Positions 1 to 11,607 of a stretch of 64,000 bases of DNA are shown in pieces. Position numbers and translations under genes: made by a program. The notes beneath the pieces are model-generated. The model was not told where the DNA came from, made no database searches, and worked only from the letters and a program-made list of their open reading frames with translations. Source of the DNA: Perognathus longimembris pacificus (lineage: Eukaryota > Chordata > Mammalia > Rodentia > Heteromyidae). The DNA lies in contig NC_063175.1 in assembly GCF_023159225.1 (NCBI RefSeq), positions 4,729,255-4,793,254 on the forward strand. Reading direction: 5' to 3'. Numbering within the stretch: position 1 is the stretch's first letter; each line of letters begins with the position of its first letter.

Positions 1-928
1 CACTGAACAAAGAATATTCACATCCTAGGTAGAAAAGAGCAGAGCAGCAGAAGATTTCATCATGCTACTCAGAACAGCACACAATTTAAAAATCTAGAAT
101 TGTCTATTTGGCAGATTGTCCATTTAATATTTTCAAGCCACACTTTGCTACAAGTATCCAAAACAACAAAAAGTGAAACTATAGATAAGAAGGCTAAACC
201 GTACTCTGTACTCTTTAGAGCATAGACAATGCTCTTCTTGTTGAGCTATCTTTGGTTAGCCTAAATTACACACCTGGGCAATGAATCTAAGGGAGAGAGA
301 AGGGAAAGAAAAATTCTCCTTCCTTGTACATTGTTTTACTTCTATTTGAGATTGATCTAAGTTGTTCTGTGAAGCAGGTTTTACAAAAGTTTTCTCCCAG
401 TCAATTGCTTGTCTTTTAATTAATTTTCTAAGCAGTATACTGTAAGGAATAAATATTTTAAATTTAAACAATCTAATGTATTTTTTCTTCTGTAACTTGT
501 GCTTTGCCTTACCCAAAGCCATAATTATTTCTCCCCTTTTCTCCTACACTATATAGTTTATATCTCTCTGTGTAGCTTGCAAGTCTATAATCTGGTGTGA
601 ATAAGTTTTTGTATACAGTGTAAGGTACTATTTAAGCTTATTGTTTTCTCTATGGCTATCCCATTGCCCCCAGCAAAAGCTGTGGGGAAAACCAGCAATC
701 CCATGTTGAATCACCATGGATCTTTTGTCAAAACCCACTGATCACATTTGTAAGCTTTCTTAATCACAGTGTCTTGAATATGTAACAGTATAACTAAGGC
801 TTGAAATTGAATATTGTAAATTTTCTGGCTTCCTTTTCCCTTAAAAACAAACCATTCTCCTTTTGGGAACATCCTATGCAGTTTTGAAATCAACTGTGTT
901 AAAGTATTTTGGAAATTAAAACCACACT
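1..928. other. AT-rich unique flank, nothing recognised
   Basis: No repeat family, splice-flanked exon or RNA gene could be recognised here. Short open frames (for example minus strand 256-522) have low-complexity composition and no familiar motif, so they are treated as chance frames in AT-rich DNA. Confidence 0.5.
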
Positions 929-1105
929 GGGGCTGGGAATTGTGGCTTAGTGGTAGAGTGCTTATTTAGCATGCCTGAAGCCATGGGTTTGACTCCTTAG
1001 TACCACATAAACAGAAAAGGCCAGAAGTGGTGCTGTGTCTCAAGTGGACAGTGCCCAGGTCCTGAATTCAAACCCCAGGACTGGAAAACAACAACAACAA
1101 CAACC
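929..1105 (+). mobile_element. IDL-Geo SINE, right half internally deleted
   Basis: The element opens with GGGGCTGGGAATTGTGGCTT, the ID/tRNA-Ala-type head, followed by an A-box-like TTAGTGGTAGAG and a B-box-like GGGTTTGACTCC. The right half starts GGCCAGAAGTGGTGCTGTG. About 40 bp are missing relative to the full copy at 13783, so it jumps from TCAAGTGG to the AGTGCCCAGG region. It ends in a (CAA)n tail. Non-coding, Pol III type, mobilised by L1 machinery as is known for this class. Confidence 0.85.
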
Positions 1106-1479
1106 AAATACATTGAAACTATGGATCGCTTTGAAAACAATGTACAGTTAATACAGAGAAATACAACTAATATCCATAGAAAATATGTCTCTGGTTTTCA
1201 TTTCTTGTCATAACTTTAGTTTTGGCAGCCAGATAATGTTGATTTTTTAAAATGATGTCTTATAATCTTTGATGAGTTCTATTTTGCTTATTTATTTATT
1301 TTGCCAAAGGGTCACTAGAAATTGTCAATGAAGCCACCTGGGATTTGAAATTTTCTTTATAGGGAGATTTGAAACAATAGATTCAAACCTTTCTTTACAC
1401 ACAATAATTTCTTCCTCAGAGAGCTTGGTAGCTTCTTTTCTCAAGGTTTTTTTCCCATTCCATTTTAGTTTGTAAAATT
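1106..1479. other. Unassigned AT-rich stretch
   Basis: No recognisable element. A short TTTA-rich run lies near 1291-1302. Confidence 0.4.
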
Positions 1480-2250
1480 ATTGACTTAATAGATGCACTT
1501 GATATTCTTTTATTATCCTTTATTTCTATGAATTCTGTATTCTGGTATTCTGATGTGTTGAGTTGTTTCTTCCTTAACTTGACCAGTGTGGCTAAAGACA
1601 GAATTTTCATTAATATTTTTCCAAAAATGATCATTTGGTTTTATATTTGCCTTTCTAATTTTCTGGCTATACTTCATTCAGGTCTTCAGTTATAGTTAAT
1701 ATTTCATTCTTTCTGCTTATTTTGAGGTTAATAATCTTTTCTTATTAATTACCTCTTAAGTCTATTTATTTGCTACTTTTGCTTTCTAAATAAAGCAGTT
1801 GCTGAAAAAATCAACTTTAGCTGCATCTTAACTATTTGGATCTTGAGGAATTTAATTATCATTCTACTCAAAATACTATTTTATCTTGTGATTACTTCTT
1901 TGAAATACAGATTATTTATAAGCATGTTATTCTTTTATTACCAATTTCTAGGTCAATACTTTCAGTCATACTTTGCATGAATTCATTTCTCTTTAATTTA
2001 TAGGGACTTGCTCATACTCAGCATATGGTCTCTCCAGATGGATGTTCTGGGTGTGTACCCTCTGTTATTTGGAAACATATTCACGCAGATAATTTTAAGT
2101 GATAGCTTTGTTCAAGTCTTTTATTCTGTCCCTGATTTCTCCTACTTGCTCCATCAGATGGGATTGTTGAAGCCCCAAACATGGCTGTGGACTTGGATAT
2201 TTCTTCTTCCAATTCTATATAGTTTTTCTTCTTATTCTCCATTGCCATAC
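1480..2250 (-). mobile_element. Ancient L1 (L1M-like) ORF2 fragment, antisense
   Basis: Read on the plus strand this matches, in order, the familiar antisense profile of old mammalian L1 ORF2. Landmarks are AGCTGCATCTTAACTATTTG (about 1820), TTGTGATTACTTCTTTGAAA (about 1886), CATACTTTGCATGA (about 1968), CAGCATATGGTCTCTCCAGA (about 2019) and the TTGTTCAAGTCTTTTATTCT to CCATCAG segment (about 2110-2157). It is heavily diverged with no usable reading frame. The family call comes from memory of the consensus; the exact subfamily is unresolved. Confidence 0.75.
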
Positions 2251-3625
2251 AGTATTTAGAAGGTTTTAGTCAGTTTCCCATGCCATCTTCGTATAGAAAA
2301 TTAATGTATTTCAATATTATTCACTCTCTATCATGCTCTTCCTCGGTATCCTTTCCTCTCATGCCCTAAAAGTTCCACAATTAAACTCATGTTCTATATC
2401 TAGCATATAAGCATATATATATGTATGTATATCTTTTAAGTCTAAACCCCACATATAAGAAAATACATGTAACTATTGTCACGGGTGTTACTTGGCCAAC
2501 TTCACTTCACATAATGATCCCCACTTCCACCCATATTTTCCTACCAATAGCATAATTTCACTCTTCATGTATGAATAATACTCTCTATATACACATATAC
2601 TATATTATCTTCATCTATTCCTTAGCTGTAGGGAATCTAGGCTGTTTGCAGAGTGAATAATGAATGTTGCAATAAACAGATGTGCAAGTGTCTACTTCTT
2701 CCTGACATATATGCCAACATGTCCTATTTTCAGTTTTTTTGAAGAAGTTCCATACTGCTTTTCCTGGTAACTACATTAATTTACAATTCACATGCCAATT
2801 ATTTTCCCCCTGAATCCTCATCAGCTTTTTTTATTGTTGTTTGTATTCTTGATGATGATCATTCTTACCAGATCATTCTTACTGAGATGAAATATTTATG
2901 TAATTTTAATTGCCTTTCTTTTTGTCCATGGATATTCATAATTTCTTCATATATTTACTGGACATTTGCATTTTAAAAGAACTGTTTATTCAGTTCATGT
3001 GCCTAATGAATAATTGGGCTGTTGGTTCTTTGGGAATTTAGTTTCTTGAGCTCTCTGTATATCCTAGTTTTCATTCATTGTCAGAAGTATAGGTGGCAAG
3101 GATTTTCTCCTATTCTATAGGCTTTCTTTGCAGTCTATCATGTATTTACTTTACCATGCAGAAACTTTTTCGTTTGATGTACTTTCATTCTTCAATCTTT
3201 ACTTCTTTTTGATGGCCTATAAGAGGAAGTTATATTCAGGAAGTTATTGTTTATGCCTCTTCCTTCTCATGTTTTACTTACAATTTCCTGTAGCAGATGC
3301 AAAGTTTTAGGACTTACATTAGGGAGTTTGATTCACTTTCAACTGATATTAGTAAGGGAGAAAGACAGGTATGTAGTTCCAGTCATCGCTATGTGGATAT
3401 CTAGTTTTCACAAGCTCTTTTGTGGGAAAAGCTGTTTTCTGTTCAATATATGCTTTTGATACCATTGTCAAAAGTCACATGGCTGAACCTGGGTGGGTTA
3501 ATTTCTGGGTTTCCTATTTTATTCCATTGGTCTATGTTTGTTTTTTGTTCCAGTACCATGTAATTTTGTTACTATGACTCTGTAGTATATAATTTGAAGT
3601 CAGATATTTATCTCTACTAAAAGTC
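2251..3625 (-). mobile_element. Old L1 3' region (ORF2 C-terminus), antisense
   Basis: The plus strand shows the antisense signature of the L1 ORF2 C-terminal half: GAATGTTGCAATAAACAGAT (about 2662), CCATACTGCTTTTCCTGGTA (about 2751), GGGCTGTTGGTTCTTTGGGA (about 3017) and CCATTGGTCTATGTTTG (about 3524), then GTTCCAGTACCATG. Many indels break all frames. It may be the same old insertion as 1480-2250 rearranged, or a second one. Confidence 0.7.
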
Positions 3626-3640
3626 TCACACAAAATGCCC

Positions 3641-3724
3641 TGGCCAGCCTAGCTTTGTACTATGATCCTCAAATCTCAGCTTCCTGAGCAGCTAGGATTA
3701 TAGGCATGAACCTCAGATGCCCAG
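3641..3724 (-). mobile_element. B1-like SINE half, antisense fragment
   Basis: GGCCAGCCTAGCTTTGTACT followed by GATCCTCAAATCTCAGCTTC and CTAGGATTATAGGCATGAAC is the reverse complement of the 7SL/B1-like left half seen elsewhere in the window. The Geo half is absent. Confidence 0.75.
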
Positions 3725-3830
3725 CTTTTTAAAAATAATTGTTGAGGATATGGTGAATAAATGTAACTTCCTTCTCAATCTTTTCATTGTTGGTATAGAA
3801 AACACACTATTTTTTGTATATTGAATTATA

Positions 3831-4003
3831 ACAATATATATGTGTATATATGCATATACCTGCAAGTACATATGTGTATATATGTGTTTACATAAGTATA
3901 TAACCATATATGTAAGTGTGACTGTTTATCTATAACTATATACATATATATAGAAGCGCATATACACATATATAAATATGTAGATATGTATACATATATA
4001 TCT
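3831..4003. repeat. TATATG/TACATA alternating purine-pyrimidine tract
   Basis: Imperfect TA/TG/CA dinucleotide runs (TATATATGTGTATATATGCA and similar) extend for about 170 bp. Alternating purine-pyrimidine DNA of this kind is prone to cruciform or Z-form and to slippage. No coding content. Confidence 0.8.
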
Positions 4004-4459
4004 TCTTGCTCTTAAAATATAAATGCCTAAAGGCACACTTTAGTGATCATTGGGAGGGATTATTTTGATGGAAACAAGAAATACTTGCATTTCTTAGGCC
4101 TCCTCTATATGTGAAAACATATAGAACATTTTTAAAGTACAACATTTTAAAGTGGACTTATAATTAGAGGCAGAATCAGTCATGACATACAATAGAGATA
4201 TTTACATTTTCATCTTTTTAGGTAGGGCTGTCATCACAAATGCCTGCATTAGAGGTAAAGCTAGTAATGCAAGTAGAAAAGCGGCATCACTTGATTTATT
4301 TCAGCAAATAGAATGCAAAATGAGTATTTATATTCCAGCCATGTTTTCCTTCTGGCCTGTCTGTTGTGCTGAAATGTGCTTCTATCTACAATAGGTATTT
4401 TTCTTTTATGCTTTTGTTTTGTGCTTAGCCAAATACAAGTGTAGGTATGTGTGCAGACC
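4004..4459. other. Unassigned stretch
   Basis: Nothing recognisable. A 70-codon open frame (4182-4394, plus) has no family resemblance. Confidence 0.4.
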
Positions 4460-4682
4460 CACCAGTTCTAGGGCTTGAACTGGGCACTGTCCCTCAGTTT
4501 CTTTTCCCAAGGCTAGTGCTTTATCTCTTGAGACATAACTGCACCTCTGGATTTTGGGTGGTTAACTCGAGATGGTAGGGTCTCATAGAATTTTCTGCCT
4601 GGGCTTGTTTTGAACCACAATCATCATATCTCAGCCTCCTGTGTATCTAGGATTACAAGCATGAGCCATGGGATCACAGCCA
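4460..4682 (-). mobile_element. B1-Geo composite SINE, antisense
   Basis: The Geo-type half comes first on the plus strand (CCAGTTCTAGGGCTTGAACT, then GCACTGTCCCTCAG, CCAAGGCTAGTGCTTTATCT). The reverse complement of the 7SL/B1-like half follows (TCTCAGCCTCCTGTGTATCT, AGGATTACAAGCATGAGCCA). Fairly diverged. Confidence 0.8.
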
Positions 4683-6712
4683 AATAGTACTTTATAATGC
4701 AAGTTACAAGCAAAACATTTCTTAAGCTACCTTCATAAAAGTTTATCCACAAAAATATCTTGATAATCTAAGCTCAACTGTATTCCCCTGTATGCTATTC
4801 TGTCTCCTAATGTACAAATGGTTGACTTTCATCTATTGTTACCAGTTAATTCTGGCAACTTAATAACCCACTCTCACATCCAGAGGCTGACTACAACCAG
4901 AATTTGTTTAGCTTCAGGTTCTGTTGAGCATTTTGTCTGGTCTGAGCTGTGTCTTACTAACCTCAGCTACATTAATCCACACTTTTAAAGTGAGTCAGAA
5001 GTCAGCCAGGACTGCTGGCTGAGAGGTCTTGTGTGTGGCTGGTGACTGAGGCACACACTTGTCATCTAGCATGCTAGCATGAGTTTCTTCCTAAGGATTC
5101 AAAATACTAAGAATCAAGGCAAAAAACTCCTTGTGCAGGCATCTCCCAAGACTATGGTAGAATCACTTCAGTGACTGTCCCATTGGTCCAAGCCACCTAC
5201 TTTTGGTAGAAAAATCCCTTTGAATACAGAGAGAGGTAGACTTTGTGCCATTCTTCATAATGTGCTAAAATATAGACTTTTTCTTGTCATTATTTCCTAA
5301 AGCATACACTGTAGCAACAATTTACACAGAATTTTCATTTTATTAGGCATTATAAGCCATCTAGAGATTATTTTAAATCCTTTAGAAGATGTGTGTAGGG
5401 TTGTTCTTTATTAAAAGTACTGAGGCTGTTTTATAAAAGGATTGAATATATCCAAGGATCATCATAACTGAAAGTGTTCCTTGACTAAATTCTATCTAGC
5501 TCTCAAGAGATGACTAAAACTTCTCCTAAACTTGTAACAAAAAGTAAAATTACTTACAACTGGATTTAGTCCATAAGAAGCAAATATTTGGATTATTTTT
5601 TATTGCAGAAATATTTTTAAGGAGGTAGTTAAGCAAATGAAATGCTAAGGTTCTGGAAAAGTATACATAAATTCTTTTTGATTTTTGAGATAAAAACTCA
5701 ATCAGCAACTTATTACATCCAGGTATTTAGGCATGAATACACAGTATACAGGTCATTTGTGACATTCTTACTATTTAGAAATGTAACTGTTGGTGGCTTC
5801 CATTGCCACTTAGGGCACAAATTGTTATATCAAAAATAAGCTTTCAATTTATCACAAAAAGCACTAAAGTACACTATGAATGCTAACCTCCCTAAAATGA
5901 GTATTAACAGAGTCTCTCCTGCCCATTTTAATGGAAAAGCTGACAGTGTCCTTCTGCCCTGTGGCTCCACTTAGGTACTTCTCTATCCACTGGCATTGAA
6001 GCATGCAATACCATTGCTCTTACAACTGGTTATTGGGCTGTGAATGAATAAATCATTGTAGTTGAAGTAGTCAGGTATTTTCTACAAATCGAATATGGTC
6101 CATAGGCAGAGACTCAATTGGCTCTAGAGAGCTGATCTGAAAAGTCTGTGGAGTTAGACTTTGGGGATAACTCAGTTATGAAAAAAGCCAGTCTGAAGAA
6201 ACCAAGATGGAAATGAAAAAGATCCATAGAAAAAATGGAAGACAAGAGGCTATAAGCTCCACAGAGACAATATACTTACTATACATACCTGCAAGCCAGT
6301 CTGAACTATAGAAAAATATTTATATAACAGACTCCTCAAAGATCATCCCACCAAAAAGAAAAAATCCCCTTTACTGAATAACAGATGGAAAAGGTTTGGG
6401 TACATTATGACAAAATGGATTCAAACCATCAAGTCATTTCTTATGTAAGGGGCTCAGTCAACAGCTAACTCCAAGTTTAATACCTCTTCTACTTCATTTT
6501 TATGCATCTTAACATAAACATGGGATATTGAAATATATTTGGCAAAAGAGCTCAAAGGAATAAAACTTTTATAGACTGGTCTAGAGCATTCTTAATTCCT
6601 TCTCCCTTCTACTAAAAATGCCACATCAAAATATCTAAAAAGTGTAAATGTTATATTTTGATAAATTGAGAGTCTGAGTTCCTTACATATATATTTTTAA
6701 ATTAATGTAGTT
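4683..6712. other. Two kilobases of unique AT-rich DNA
   Basis: No repeat, exon or RNA gene was recognised. The 65-codon frame at 5642-5839 has no motif. Old repeats too diverged to see by eye may be present. Confidence 0.45.
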
Positions 6713-6845
6713 CATGCTGGGCAGTGGTGGCTCATGCTTATAATCCTAGCTACTCAGGAGTCTGAGATCTTAGGATCAAGGTCCAAAGGCAGCCTGAGCA
6801 GACAAATCTGAGAGAGGCTCATTATCTCTACTCAACTATCAAAAA
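6713..6845 (+). mobile_element. B1-Geo composite SINE, left half
   Basis: GCTGGGCAGTGGTGGCTCAT, then TAATCCTAGCTACTCAGGAG and TCTGAGATCTTAGGATCAAG, is the 7SL/B1-like half. Its Geo partner resumes at about 7238 after an L1 3'-end insertion. Confidence 0.85.
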
Positions 6846-6849
6846 TTAT

Positions 6850-7230
6850 GTACTGTACATAATTTTTTCTTATTTAATTTTTTATCTTTAGGTATTTTTT
6901 TCTTTCATCTCTCTTAATTTTCTGTACCTCATGTCTTGTATATAAGATATTTGACCAGAGGAAGGGAAAGGAAATCACAGAAACAGCAGATCAAAGGACA
7001 AACTAATACAACAATGATACTCACTTATTAATAGGTTGGATATCAATCTTACAACTTGGGGGGGGTGTAGGGAAACAGGGAGGGGTAAGCAGGAGAAAAT
7101 GAAGGCTAGGGTAACATTGTTTTAAAAAATGTAATAATTACCTTACTTCTGTAACTGTAACCCCTCTAGTTCATCATCTTTTCAATAAAGAAAATCAAAA
7201 CAAAGCAAAAAACAATGACAAAAAGACCAC
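6850..7230 (+). mobile_element. L1 3' untranslated end inserted in a SINE
   Basis: Contains a G-rich polypurine tract (ACTTGGGGGGGGTGTAGGGA near 7050) and ends with CTGTAACTGTAACCCCTCTA, TTTTCAATAAAG and an A-rich tail. This parallels the 3' ends of other L1 copies here (compare 12840-12935). It separates the two halves of the B1-Geo SINE at 6713-6845 and 7238-7352. No reading frame. Confidence 0.65.
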
Positions 7231-7237
7231 AAAAAAC

Positions 7238-7352
7238 CTGGAAGTGGAGCGCTGGTTCAGTTGAGGGATTACTATCCTTGAGCAAAGAAGTTAATGGACA
7301 ATGCCTAGGCCCTGAGTCCAAGCCCCAGAACTAGTACAAAAAAGCAAACAAA
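7238..7352 (+). mobile_element. B1-Geo composite SINE, right half
   Basis: CTGGAAGTGGAGCGCTGGTT, CCTTGAGCAAAGAAG, then GGCCCTGAGTCCAAGCCCCA and an A-rich tail. This is the continuation of the element at 6713-6845. Confidence 0.8.
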
Positions 7353-7463
7353 AATCCCGTTCATATAATTCATATCCTTAAAGGAATGTTTCAAGGATGA
7401 TTTTCCAATATAATAGTAGAGAAATAACTTAGCTCTAGTACTCTGTAAGTAATATGCATTCTA

Positions 7464-7591
7464 GTTAGATGTGGTGACACAGGTCTACAATCCCCACATT
7501 GGGAAGCTGAGGCAAGACCATGACAAGTTTGAGACCAGCCTGGGCTACACAGCAGAATACTCTCTCAAAAAGCAATTAAACAAACAAAAAT
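7464..7591 (+). mobile_element. B1 SINE (monomeric, 7SL-derived)
   Basis: GATGTGGTGACACAGGTCTA, TGGGAAGCTGAGGCAAGACC, TTTGAGACCAGCCTGGGCTA and an A-rich tail give the classic B1/Alu order. No Geo half is present, so this is an ordinary B1. Confidence 0.85.
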
Positions 7592-7832
7592 AATTCCAAT
7601 GAGATGTGTATCAAGAGCTAATTGCAAATTTGAAACATCAACTTATTTTTAAAACTGAGCTGAAAAGCTATGAATTAAAGCACAGTTTTTATGTCCCTAC
7701 TGAATTTCTTGAAATAATAGTGGAAACTGAATAGAAACTAGCCTAAAATTCTACTCAATTTCAATTCATAAAGCTTTGAAAATTTTTTGAGAAGTTCCAT
7801 TGTCAAAGCACTTCATTATAAAATTATGATAA

Positions 7833-8048
7833 TGAGGCTCGGAATGTGGCTTAACATTAGAGTGCTTACCTAGCATGCATGAAGCCCTGAGTCTGATTCC
7901 TCAACACAAAAGAAGATAAAGCTGGAAATGGCACTGTGGCTCAAGTGTAGAGTGCTAACCTTGAGCAAGAAGAAGCCAGGGACAGGGCTCAGGCCCCAAG
8001 TTCAAGCCCCAGGACTGACAAAATAAAATAAAATAAAATAATGATAAT
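7833..8048 (+). mobile_element. IDL-Geo SINE
   Basis: GAGGCTCGGAATGTGGCTTA is the ID-like head. The B-box-like GAGTCTGATTCC follows. The Geo half runs from AGCTGGAAATGGCACTGTGG through CCTTGAGCAAGAAGAAGCCA. The tail is (AAAAT)n. Confidence 0.9.
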
Positions 8049-8497
8049 AAATAACTTTTTGAACAATCAATCATTGATATTTCAAGTTTTTAAAAATTTA
8101 ATCAGGACACTTTTGCCAACTAAAAAAGTGAGGGCTATAAACGTAAGAGTTTTGTCAGTTGTTTTTTTCTGATATAGCTTTAACAGATAGAAAAGTACTA
8201 AGCACAAACCGTATGTCTGATGAATGTTTTTGTAGTGAATAAAACAATTATAGACGTATCAAGAGATAGGAAACAAAATACCTTTTACTATCCATTAAAA
8301 TAGTGGCTTAAGTGACTCTACCAAATTGTATTTATTTTTAGGAATTTATTTTCAGGAATTGAAATTGGGAGTAAGGCTAGCAAGATACCTATGAGTTTAC
8401 AATGAAATTATAAATCAATCTTTCACTATGACAACAAAATAAATATGTTGGAAGTTGAATGGATAAACTGTTGAACTTTTTTGCAAGAGGAAACTGT
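8049..8497. other. Unassigned stretch
   Basis: Nothing recognised. Confidence 0.4.
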
Positions 8498-8505
8498 GTG
8501 TCTCT

Positions 8506-8742
8506 CTCTTTTTTTTTTTTTTAGTGTAAAGTTTCGTTTATTGAGGTAGATCCCTCTATTAAATAAGGCACAGGAGCCAATCAGGTCAAAGATCGGCAGG
8601 AAGGGGAGGGTATATGTGCGCCTATCTAGGGACTGTGAGGGGCGGCCTGAGCTGTCCGTCAAGGGTGGAGGGCCGAGGGACCAATCCTAAGAGGCGGCCT
8701 TATTTTACCTCACAGCCCACAGGACTGCCTCCGGGTTCGTGG
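8506..8742 (-). mobile_element. GC-rich polyadenylated retrocopy, possibly LTR-derived
   Basis: A roughly 235-bp GC-rich block stands out from AT-rich surroundings. Read on the minus strand it ends with AATAAA (plus coordinates 8537-8542) about 15 nt before a poly(A) tail (poly(T) from about 8509). The flanks share an 8-bp direct repeat, GTGTCTCT (8498-8505 and 8743-8750), so L1-mediated insertion of a polyadenylated RNA is likely. Upstream of the signal on the minus strand lie a CCAAT motif in reverse (ATTGG; CCAAT at 8577-8581 on plus) and a TATTTAA element. That order resembles the U3/R part of a retroviral LTR, but a cellular 3' UTR fits equally well. No protein is identifiable. Confidence 0.55.
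8537..8542 (-). promoter_or_regulatory. Polyadenylation signal AATAAA of the retrocopy
   Basis: TTTATT on the plus strand, lying about 15 nt from the poly(T) run that represents the copied tail. Confidence 0.6.
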
Positions 8743-8750
8743 GTGTCTCT

Positions 8751-9379
8751 TAATGCATTGATTAAAATGAAGAATCTCATAGTCTTTGTGCAGATAGTCT
8801 GGCTCCCCATGAAGTCATCTATGAAACTATTTATAGGTCAGTGAAACACTGATTAAGACATTTATTTCAAGTGAAAAGCTATAGTTAGCTTCAAAAATAT
8901 CTCTCCAACTCATGTTTCCTCAAAAATGTGTTCTTACAAATGTCTTATAATTTATGTAACAGTAAATATCCAGCTAATGGAGATAATGCAATCATTGAAC
9001 ATAACACAAATCAATGGCTTCTTTTATACTATATATGAAGATGTGTGGCAAGTCTCAAAGAGCCTTAACTTGGGGATCAGGCAAGAGTAGGCTTTACACC
9101 ACCCCATAAGTTATTAACTGCTTGAACCACCTTATTAGGGAAGGTCCAAATTTTCATTTATACATAAAAACTCTCTTCTAGTCTTAAACATACAGTTCAT
9201 ACAAGTCAATTGGTGCCTCTTAGTACTTCTTTGTATATCCTAATTACACCTCATAGTGAGCTCACTACAATTTCCGCCTTTATTATGAATTGTATATTGT
9301 TTAAATTGACTTCATTAGAACCATTTAAATTAAAACCTCTTATTCCTTGCTTAAAATTTATCTAGCCAGTAAACTCTAA
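8751..9379. other. Unassigned stretch
   Basis: No element or gene recognised. Confidence 0.4.
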
Positions 9380-9545
9380 ATGCAAGGGAACTCTGAACCT
9401 TTTAGATCCAATAATTCAACAAGGATTTAATATTCAATAGAAACTGAGTGTTAATACCTATCAATTACTGTGATGCTCCAAGTTTTCCAAATGGATGAAG
9501 CTTACATTCTGAGCATTAAATGAGACAGGATGCTTTGGTCCAGGA
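9380..9545. repeat. Possible ancient mammalian interspersed repeat
   Basis: ATTCAACAAGGATTTAATAT followed about 75 bp later by GATGAAGCTTACATTCTGAG resembles the very old mammal-wide repeat with the pattern 'TTCAACAAATATTTATTGAG ... GGAGCTTACATTCTAG'. Highly diverged. Confidence 0.35.
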
Positions 9546-9637
9546 AATCTCAATATGTGTGATGTCAGGTTCAGTGACAATACTTTGCCATTTTTTTTTT
9601 TACACTTAGACCCTTAACATTTGTATAAGAAAAGTTT

Positions 9638-9887
9638 CTTGCTAGTGCCAGAAGCTGGTACCTGTAATTCCAGCTACTCGGGAGTCTGAGATCTGGGGAT
9701 CAAGATTTAAAGTAAGCCAAGCAGAAAAGCCTGTTGAGATTCTTATCTCTAATTAGCCAGCTAAAAGCTAGAAGTGTAGGTGTGGCTCAAGTGGTAGAGC
9801 TCCAACTTTGAGTGAAAATGCAAAGAGACAGAACCCAGGACCTGAATTTTTTCTCTAGTACCTTCTCACAAACAAAAAATTTCTAGA
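9638..9887 (+). mobile_element. B1-Geo composite SINE
   Basis: B1-like half: CTGTAATTCCAGCTACTCGG, GTCTGAGATCTGGGGATCAA. Geo-like half: AGCTAGAAGTGTAGGTGTGG, CTCAAGTGGTAGAGCTCC, then CAGGACCTGAATTTT and an A-rich tail. Diverged but in full order. Confidence 0.85.
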
Positions 9888-9889
9888 GC

Positions 9890-10020
9890 CTTCAGTTTCA
9901 AGAACAGCTCTACAAACTTCATCTCATTTACTCTCCACAGCCCAATAAAGCATTAACATTATTTTAAAGGAAATGAACTACTAAAGTTGAAGAGATCTAG
10001 AATTTTGGTCCAAATAAATT
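9890..10020 (-). repeat. MIR-like ancient SINE, antisense
   Basis: CTTCATCTCATTTACTCTCC, then ATTATTTTAAAGGAAATGAA, matches the antisense MIR profile (TTATCTCATTTAATCCTC ... GAGGAAACTGAG). Strongly decayed. Confidence 0.45.
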
Positions 10021-10684
10021 GACCCCCAACCTTAGTTCAGTCATCTTTTTCTTACATAAACTTATTTAAAGCTAATATAAAAAGATGGGACACACATATG
10101 CACTACTCACTCTGTTGTTTTCTGACGATAGGTAAGAACCATCCATACTTCATTACTGTGATGCATTCTCTCTGCAGTCAGATTTTCTATGTGAGTGAGT
10201 TGATCTCTCAGTAAATCTGCTAAGAAATGCACTAAATATTTTGCTACTACTAGAAAAGTTGATTTTTACAAAGAATATAAAAGGGATGTTCACTGGAATG
10301 GAACCTTTCCACAACTGTATTATATAAATGACTGTAAATAAATACAAATAAATGACTCATCTAGAAAGGCCTATGCTATGTGAAAACAATGTTTCAATAT
10401 GTTTGAAGAGTTAAAGCCTCTAATAATGATTCACAAATATAATTTAGTTAATTTCATACTTGCCTGAAATTCTGGATTCCAATTTCAATATTCCAGAGCC
10501 CTCTAGCTCTTCAAAAGAATTATGAGTGGCTACAGTTATCTATATACTTCTAAAAATGAAGGAATATAGATATGAAAAATATGTCTAATGAGGAAAAATG
10601 TTGTTTTAAATAGAAATAAAATTAAGTTAAGAACAGATTAGTTACCAATACTTTGGAAAGAAAACTTTCAGTTATTTTTATTTT
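10021..10684. other. Unassigned AT-rich stretch
   Basis: Nothing recognised. The minus-strand 64-codon frame at 10153-10347 has no family resemblance. Confidence 0.4.
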
Positions 10685-11175
10685 ATTGAAAAGATGATTA
10701 GCAGGGGTAATACAGTTACATAAGTAAGGTAATGAGTATATTTGTTTTTAATTATTACTCCATCCTTCATCATCTCCTGCTTACCCCACCCTATCCCACC
10801 CCAAATTGTAAGGTTCATATCCAACCTAGTGTCAACAGGATGTCAATATTGCTTTGTTCTCCTGTTTCTGCAATTCCCTTTCTCTTCCGAATATATCAAA
10901 TAGTCTTATATACAAGACACAAGGTACAGAAACTAAGAGAAATGGAAAAAAAAACCTGCATACAGGACATAAGAACCTCTTGTTTCCAATTCTTGCAGTT
11001 CATGTTAATATCGTTGATTATATACAGTCCTATGAAGTAAGCAACTGAGTTACTGAGATCCTGTTAAGAATATCATAGACATATTCTAGTTCTTATAAAT
11101 GAGGGAAATCTGCAACTTACTTTACTTTGGGTCTGGCTTACTTCATTTAATATAATTTTTTCCAATCTTTGAAAG
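10685..11175 (-). mobile_element. L1 3' end, antisense
   Basis: Starts TTATTGAAAAGATGATTAGC, the reverse complement of the L1 3' terminus seen at about 7196. It crosses a pyrimidine-rich stretch and ends in TTTGGGTCTGGCTTACTTCA, the reverse complement of the last ORF2 codons plus stop region. Mostly 3' UTR with about 80 bp of ORF2. Open frames crossing it (for example 10732-11040 plus) are not genes. Confidence 0.75.
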
Positions 11176-11595
11176 AAAAGTTTTGAAGTCTTGGGTACTG
11201 AAAGATGTTTGCTTCTTAACAAGTTAATAAAACAAAATAATTACATTATCTCTGAACACTATAGTAATCAGTGTCCAAAACGACTAGGTGTTGAATCTAA
11301 TGGTAGAATATACCACTTATGTGGGCTTTAGATTTACATTAACTACCGATATAAATACTAAATATTAGTTGACTTTAGAAGAGTAAAGAACTATTGAGAA
11401 ATCTCTACCTAGGAACCCTCCTAATAGCACTGAATATATGCCCATGCATTTGAAGTTTATCCATATGCCTCCCCTTCTACTGCCATACTACAGTCCCTAC
11501 CCTTCATCGGAACAAAATCAATACTTCCTATAGACTGCCAAAAGGTACTCTGCACATTTTCAAGCCTAATTTGATATATTTAGCATTATATATTT
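11176..11595. other. Unassigned stretch
   Basis: Nothing recognised. Confidence 0.4.
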
Positions 11596-11607
11596 CTGTT
11601 AAACATA

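Noticed and set aside
8426..8844. Overlapping coding frames in the GC-rich island
   Set aside because: The frames run across the retrocopy boundaries and poly(T), and contain no recognisable domain.
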